Below are positions 58,101 to 64,000 of a stretch of DNA of 64,000 nucleotides, one piece after another. The notes below the pieces were generated by a model. It saw only the letters and a program-made list of their open reading frames with translations, was not told the DNA's origin and did no database searches. Position numbers and translations under genes: made by a program. The stretch lies in contig NC_091097.1 in the NCBI RefSeq assembly GCF_024713975.1, forward strand, positions 7,372,861 through 7,436,860, read 5' to 3'. Within the stretch, counting starts at the first letter, position 1. Each line of letters starts with the position of its first letter. This DNA is from Paralichthys olivaceus. Taxonomy: Eukaryota; Chordata; Actinopteri; Pleuronectiformes; Paralichthyidae.

Positions 58101-61100
58101 TGTCACAACACTAGTTGTACAGTTGTGGCTTTTGTGGTTGTGTTGTGGCTTTTTGCAGTTGTGTTTTTGGTGAATGTGCTTGTGTGACACGCCTCAGCTC
58201 CTGTAGGATTTGATCTGGGAACCATCTTGATGTAAGGCAAAAAGTGCTAACCACCATGTCGCCCAGCTGAAGATTCCAGGAGAAAAAGAGACAAAAATCT
58301 TACCTTGAAGGCGTACTGATTGATGGTTTCAATGACTTCCTTGAAGGGCACTTTGGAGGTGAGAGTGTGGCCGTGGTAAATGACGGGTTCACCTTTGTCT
58401 CCATCCCAGCAATCCAGCTCCACACAGCGACAGCCCTGATGCAGAGCCCTGACAGTGACGGACACAAAATAAACGTTACACCACAGGACAGTCATTGTGA
58501 GTAGGTTTTCTGGATCGAAAACATAATGTAGCTGATTGATGGTGAGTCCAAATACCTGATGTACGGCTCTGTGCTGCTGGCGCTGGTGACCTGGTCCTTG
58601 GTAAGGTAGGTGTTGTGCGACGAGGAGATGAAGTAGTGAGACAGGGGTCGGCTCATGTCTTGATAGACTCTGGCGTGGTCTGGGTTAAACACATCATTCT
58701 CCAGTGACAGCATGTACATAGTGAAGCCATTTTGAGTCATGAACTGGTTCTTCTGGGCTGCAATAAACACAAAAACCCTTCAGGTTACTCATCTTTTAGC
58801 AGGTTTACCTGGGTAAATAAAGGGTTTAAAGAACATAAGTTCTGCTCCTTTCCTGTAAACTGTTTACATTGTCTTAAAAATAAGAATTAACACATTTTAG
58901 CTATGCCTATAACTATTTACTATTTACAACAGTTAACTTGTTCCTTTAAACAAACTCTCTCACAGCCGCAGGGATGAAGTACATCAGTTTTTGTGCAGCA
59001 GAGGATGTTTGCTCCGTGTTAAGAACAGTAAACATCTTCACAGTGATTGGCAAAATAACTATCTAGTCCATCAGGAGACAGAAAGATCCTTTAATAACTG
59101 CTTTCAGGACCTACCCCAGTCATTAAGCTCATAGGTGTGTATGAGGCTCTGAGCATGATTCAATGAGGCGTCCTCTCCCTGGTCTCCCAGGAAGTCGCGC
59201 AGCTCCGCAGTGGAGAGTACACAACCATTACTTGAATAGTGTCTGAACACGGCATCCAGCTCAGGCCGCCGCATCAGCTCCCTGCAGAACTCCTCGATCT
59301 CTATATGATCCAGACGGCTATCGCCGGATCGGTCACACCTCTGGAACACAGGGGAGAGAAATGGGTTAAAAAGCCAAACAAACAATCAAACACAGAGAGA
59401 AAGATAGACATGTTAATCACAACATGTTTTTTATGTTTGGAGAGCTTAAAGTTCCCTGTGGGGAAGCATCTCCATAATAATGCTACACGTCTGTACACTT
59501 ACATTAAAAATATGGTTCTCTGAGGAGGGTCAGTATTAGAAACTGGAACTGGAAGGAGCATAAAAACTAACAACTCAGCTGTAATAGAGAGCTGAGGGAC
59601 ATGGCAGGCAATAATCCCCCACAATAAAGAAATAACTGGCTCTTGATTTGTTGTGGGGAAGATAAGAGGGAGAGGAACAAGATGTGGAGGGGGGGTGGTT
59701 GGCTTGCCGCTGGCTTGGTAATTGAACACAGACTCAAGACTCAAGAGCCTGTGTGATACAACCACAGCTAGCAGAAATATCAACACCTCTACATGTGCTC
59801 TACTTCTCCTCACACTCAGAATTCAGCTCATGTGAATTATACACAGTATCGCATTGTGCAGAAAAACTCACATGACCCTGACCTTGAATAGCGAGCGGGC
59901 ATAGTGCTCACTCAAGTCAATGTTGATCATCTGCAGCAGCCGCTTGACTTCATCATAGCTCATCTTGCCATCTTGGTTCTGATCCGCTCGCCTCAGGTAG
60001 CCTCGGATCCAAGTGGAGAGTGTTAAGGAATAAAACGAGACTGAAAGTAAAAACTTGATTTCACCGTTCACTTCACATGTCAGTGTGAAAGTGAGCCAGC
60101 ATGCATGATACCAGGTCCTTTCACCGTGACATGTCAAGTTTTAGGTTAATAACATGCAACAATATATTCAAATCTTATGCCTAAGCCATGTTTCAACCTC
60201 CATATCTTTCCCCAGGAACGTTTGCAAGAATACTGAGCTTTTCCACACTGCAAAAAATCAGACACATTTAGTCTACCCATTTCTTTGAGTGTGCGAAATT
60301 TGGTGCAGCTTGATTGAATTTAAGGGACTGTTGAGCCTTGATGGAGTTGTTTGGGAGGACTAATACCACATCCTTCCACCAGGTTTCGTGTTGATCCTTC
60401 CAGTAGTTTTTGTGTGATGCTGCTAACTAACAGACATATGCTGATGAAAACATTGTGGAGGATTAAATGCTTTTCACTAATAATTGCCCACTGACAGTTT
60501 CAACTATTGCACACACTAAAACAAATCAAAAAGCAGATGTTTAGTCACAGATAGTGGAAGACAAAACCTCCTTCTCTTGTTGTCACCATTATTTAACACA
60601 GTTCTATTAGAACCAAAAGCCAAGAGCTAAAATTGCCACCTCTTCTTGGAACACTGAGCAAGCTCTCTGTTGTTGGTTTTTGAGAGCATTTATGTGTAAA
60701 AGACATCTCGCTCTTGTTTCTATGCAGGTAGAATGCAAGTCCCTTTGCACACAAATAATCTGCCAAATGAATATTATGTAATGTAACTGCATTAAAGAGT
60801 CAATAGCAACAAGAGACTATTTTTAGTAAATTGTCACCTGCAGTACAACACAGAAAGACCAAACTTTCAAACTTTCTACTGTATAGGATAAACATCAACT
60901 AAGCTGCTGACAGTCAAAAATATGAAACATCATAAACCGATAACCGTAAAACGTCCATAATGATTTATATGTTCACAACACTAAAACAGGGAATGAAGGA
61001 GACAGAGATCATCTTAATGTTGTACACCACCTGATACCTAGACTCATATTATCCTCAGGCTGTGAGAGATTGTAATTAAAAGTGAAAGTCCTATATTTAG

Positions 61101-61478
61101 ACACAGCTCTTCTATCTAGTCATTACTGCTCACCTTAGCTATGCTGTGGACGTGGAATGACACATGTGACAGCAGAGTCATTGAATATTGCAATGCTGCT
61201 TCAGCGAACGCTATATTTATTCTAGCATATTGGAAATTGGGCAGGATATTGGTCCAATTTTTCCTTCTGAGTCATGTTGGCCACCCGCTCCTTCAAAGTG
61301 CGTAGCCCTCGCACCCAGCGCTGGGCTTCGTCCTCACCGGGGCACAGCAGGTCCAGGCTCTTCCTGGCTCCCCTGAAGACCACTGTGAAGCACCGGCTAT
61401 CCGGCACTGACCCCGACAGCCGCCGCAGAGCCTCCGATTGGCAGCCTTCACGAACGCACTCCACCTCTGTCACTGCGA
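55138..61478 (-). CDS. plcd3: phospholipase C delta 3, 3' part (5' end outside window)
   Basis: Thirteen coding exons: 61478-61250, 60012-59883, 59340-59115, 58757-58556, 58448-58304, 57604-57452, 57285-57142, 57045-56895, 56782-56666, 56388-56210, 56046-55911, 55520-55371, 55280-55138. They encode 700 residues, matching human PLCD3 (789) from about residue 100 on. Order: C-terminal half of the PH domain ([14 protein letters not shown]), EF-hands with loops [12 protein letters not shown] and [13 protein letters not shown] domain with catalytic [26 protein letters not shown] and LSLENH, a short Ser/acidic linker, Y domain with ILVKGKK and RIYPSG-R, then C2 ([26 protein letters not shown]). All catalytic and metal-binding motifs are present. 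The enzyme splits PIP2 into IP3 and diacylglycerol at the membrane in a calcium-dependent way. The intron between the first two exons listed is AT-AC. The first coding exon(s) were not found up to 64000. Confidence 0.94.
57360..57442. repeat. TG-rich imperfect microsatellite
   Basis: About 80 bp of TG, TATG and GCGTG units starting a few bases downstream (sense direction) of the plcd3 exon that ends at 57452. It is close to that exon's donor. Confidence 0.85.
57740..58200. repeat. diverged relative of the 24217-24491 element
   Basis: Carries AACGGAAACA, GACAACAGATGTTG, GGTACAGGTGCTTGTAGTAAC, TTGTGGTTTTTGCATTTGTG and a terminal GTGCTTGTGTGACACG. These match boxes of the element at 24217-24491 in the same order. 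The left end is not clearly preserved, and the right end has one change in CTTGTGTGAGAC. It lies in the plcd3 intron spanning 57605-58303. Confidence 0.5.
60013..61249 (-). other. plcd3: U12-type AT-AC intron of plcd3
   Basis: The exon ends GAC CA and the intron starts ATATCCTGCC, close to the U12 donor ATATCCTT. At the other end the intron carries TTCCTTAAC (60030-60022), a perfect minor-spliceosome branch site. The branch adenosine is 10 nt before a terminal AC (CTCTCCAC). The next exon starts T TGG ATC CGA. Joined, the codons read Asp-His-Trp-Ile-Arg, matching LDHWI in vertebrate PLCD3. No GT donor occurs before an in-frame TAG, and no AG acceptor fits. Confidence 0.92.
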
Positions 61479-64000
61479 CTGCAAGAGGAGAGGAGAGGAG
61501 AAGAAATGGAAGGGGGAGATAAGGCTAAAAATGTTTCTGTGTTGATGAGTAAACATGACAACAACACATGGAGCGAAGCAGCTAAAGGTCAAGTGTGAGG
61601 TGTTTTTAGGGAATCGTTAATCCCTGCAAGCAGAGTTACATAGTGATGCTGATTGTAAAATTCAACACTCTATACAGCTGAACTGTCCATTATACAGGCT
61701 CCTCAACAGGGTCACTTTAACCTGCAGCATTACGACTCTTATATCACAAAAACTGACACACAAATGAAAGCTGGACCTCTAGTGGCTGCACAGGATCATT
61801 TGCAAATTTGAGTTGTGAGTTATCTAAAAATTAACCCTGTGCCAGCAGTGTGTTTGAAAAAGTGCTTCATATAGTGGCACTGTATGAATGTAAATGACTG
61901 AGTGTGGCTAAAGTGCTTTGAATAGTTGGTAAGACCTGAAACCCCACAGTTCATTTAGCATTTAGTGGTTATGTGAGGCTATCATCTAAATGTTAAGATC
62001 AGCAACCCCCAAAATGGCAAAGTTAAAGTTTCAGTGTGTAGAATTTAGTGACATCTAGTGGTGACGTTTCATGTTGCAGCTGAATACCTCTCACCTCACC
62101 CTCCCCATGAAGGAGAACCTGTGGTAAACTTCAGTTGTCATAAAACCTCAAAAAGAGTTCAGTTTGTGCAGTTTGGACTACTGTGAAAAACATGGTGGCC
62201 TCTGTAGAGAGGACCCCCTCCTGATGTAAATATAAAGTATTTAAATATAAAGAGCCCATTCGATTTATAAAATGCACCGTCCCATCTGTGGGATTCTTTG
62301 GCAGCACTACTTTTGGAGTGTTTGTCCAAAACCTAAACTTCACACAATTATGACAGATTATACATTCTCTGAAATCTCTGGGTCTCTTGGTTCTGTGGAA
62401 ATCATTTAAGGATCACTGCAGCAGCTGTTGACACAGAAGTGGTGCAGTCCTTGTGGCTATATTTCAAAGTTTTTTGCACAAATGTTCCTACTGCAGATTT
62501 TATTTTCCTTATTTTATGCCAAAAATATTTTCCAGTCAATTTCTTGCATATTTATATCTCTCTGAGACATATCCGTTCTTACTTTTTGTTTTTTTTATAA
62601 TTTTTTACTTTCAAAGGGTTAAGACTGAAATTGAAAGGTTTCAAGTTTTATTTTATATAATTTTCAGGCATGGGGGTTTGGGGACAGGTTAAGCAATGAT
62701 GTGTAACTTACCTCATTTTATGAGCATGCTAACATTTGCAAATATCACTAAGCCACAGCTGAAAACTAATAAAAAATGTCATTAGTTCTGCAGTTTGCAG
62801 TTGCAGTTTTTAGTGGTAAACCACAGTAGAGCTGCAACTATTTTGATCATTTAAATCATATTTTACATGATTTTTCCAGAAAAATGCCAAATATTAAATG
62901 TTAGAGCTTCTCAAATACAGGTACTTGCTGCTTTCTTTTATTATATATGAGAGCAAAATCAATGCTGGTGCTTCATTAAAATTCAGGATCACAAACAAGG
63001 ATTCAACCTTGTTGGATCATGAATGTCTGTACCTTATTTCCTCGTCTGGGCCAAACTGGTCCACCATCAGACTCGCACTGGCAAGCCAGAAAAGATATTT
63101 CTGTTTACGAACTGATTCTATCTAAGTATTATGCTTTTACTCTTGTATTTGTCTTTCCTGTCCTTAGCTGAACTATTCTCATTCTTTCTGCATATGAAAA
63201 AGGAAAATTGTCCTCTGGAAACTTTAGGTACATTTTTTGATATAGTTTTTATCTGGGTATAATTTGTCTGAGTAGTTACAGGCAATGTATGTGATCTGTT
63301 AATCTCATAATTTGCAGGGCTCTGGTGAGTCTGGGCAACACTTGCTGCCCTGAAAAGACAGCCAAACACAAACACACACTGGCTCTTAAATGGTCCTGAC
63401 ACAACTTGATTCAACACAGGACCTTGTCTCTTTCTGCGCTGGGATGCAGTGCAGCGTGGTGATCACTCGGTCGTGCAATAAACAGCGTCAGTCCTGACAA
63501 TGGCCTCATTCTCTAGCAGGAGGTCGTAAAAGCCTCTGCTGTCCACCTCTTCAAAATTACTCCGCATTCCTCATTTGTGGTTATCCCAGAGACACGACAG
63601 AAGTGACATGTACGTGTAGAGAAGAAAAGCTGAAGTTCTAAGTGTTGCATTTGATGCCAAGTCCTTTTGAGCATAAGACAGCAGCACTGAAGTGCAGGCG
63701 TCAGATCACACTGGACCTGGAGATGTGCCTGGAGCTCGGAAAAAAGGAACCAAGCCAATGCTCCATCAAGGACTCTACACAGGCACACAGATAGAGTCCA
63801 CAGACTGCCCATGTGGCACTAACAGTGTCTGTGAGCAGAAGTTATATTGCTGTCCTCATATAGCTTTCTGTCATCATTGTGAGGAGTGTTACATGCTGCG
63901 ACTTTACCACCCTGTATCTATTTCTGACACGGCTGCAGCACAATTAAGATGGCCTTCACCACCCACTGACCCAAAAACCTGCCCAACCACCCAACCAGCC
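61479..64000. other. plcd3: plcd3 intron toward upstream exons; no exon recognised
   Basis: The first listed plcd3 exon starts inside a codon, so an upstream exon must exist. I looked for the N-terminal PH-domain half (a basic SK-RS-TW-like stretch) on the minus strand and found nothing in this 2.5 kb. Besides an interspersed repeat at 62020-62360, the sequence is AT-rich and unremarkable. Confidence 0.55.
62020..62360 (+). repeat. dispersed teleost repeat, copy 2 (forward)
   Basis: GTGTGTAGAATTTAGTGACATCTAGTGGTGACG, then GTTGCAGCTGAATACCTCTCACCTCACCCTCCCC, GGAGAACCTGTGGTA and CTACTGTGAAAAACATGGTGG. The first half matches the reverse-strand copy at 2480-2645. Interspersed repeats with this wording are common in teleosts. 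Confidence 0.65.

Overview
This is vertebrate nuclear DNA, almost certainly from a spiny-rayed teleost fish. The genes are split into many exons with mostly short introns. Several diverged repeats of kinds common in teleosts recur, and one gene (a cdk21-type kinase) belongs to a fish CDK4/6 branch. There are no bacterial or viral features, no CRISPR arrays, and I recognised no tRNA or rRNA genes.

Layout: (1) tmem98, plus strand, coding exons 1634-4756, preceded by a probable non-coding exon. (2) A supervillin-type gene (svilc), minus strand, 32 coding exons from 24818 down to 7190, with a likely non-coding first exon ending at 27357. It converges on tmem98. (3) cdk21, minus strand, 7 coding exons, 33340 to 28677. 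(4) retsat, minus strand, 11 coding exons, 41518 to 35005. (5) nmt1, minus strand, 12 coding exons, 52927 to 45270. (6) The 3' part of plcd3, minus strand, 13 coding exons from 61478 to 55138; its first coding exon(s) lie beyond the window. I rebuilt each gene by joining exons at splice sites with reading phase checked across every junction. The four complete minus-strand genes and tmem98 each give an uninterrupted frame (224, 1600, 302, 610 and 485 residues).

The genes do not form one pathway. Their products act in membrane regulation (tmem98), the cortical actin/membrane skeleton (supervillin), cell-cycle control (cdk21), retinoid and redox chemistry in the ER (retsat), protein N-myristoylation (nmt1) and phosphoinositide signalling (plcd3). 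The nmt1-plcd3 neighbourhood is also found on human 17q21. The rest of the order looks like a fish-specific arrangement.

The most interesting observations are at the RNA level. A plcd3 intron carries all the marks of a U12-type AT-AC intron. The last nmt1 coding exon is 21 nt long and encodes the C-terminal residues that include the catalytic carboxylate. Another nmt1 intron must use a GC donor. A perfect 44-bp inverted repeat with an 8-nt loop sits in a supervillin intron. A similar segment containing an octamer motif lies just downstream of both cdk21 and retsat. I found no obviously undescribed multi-gene system.
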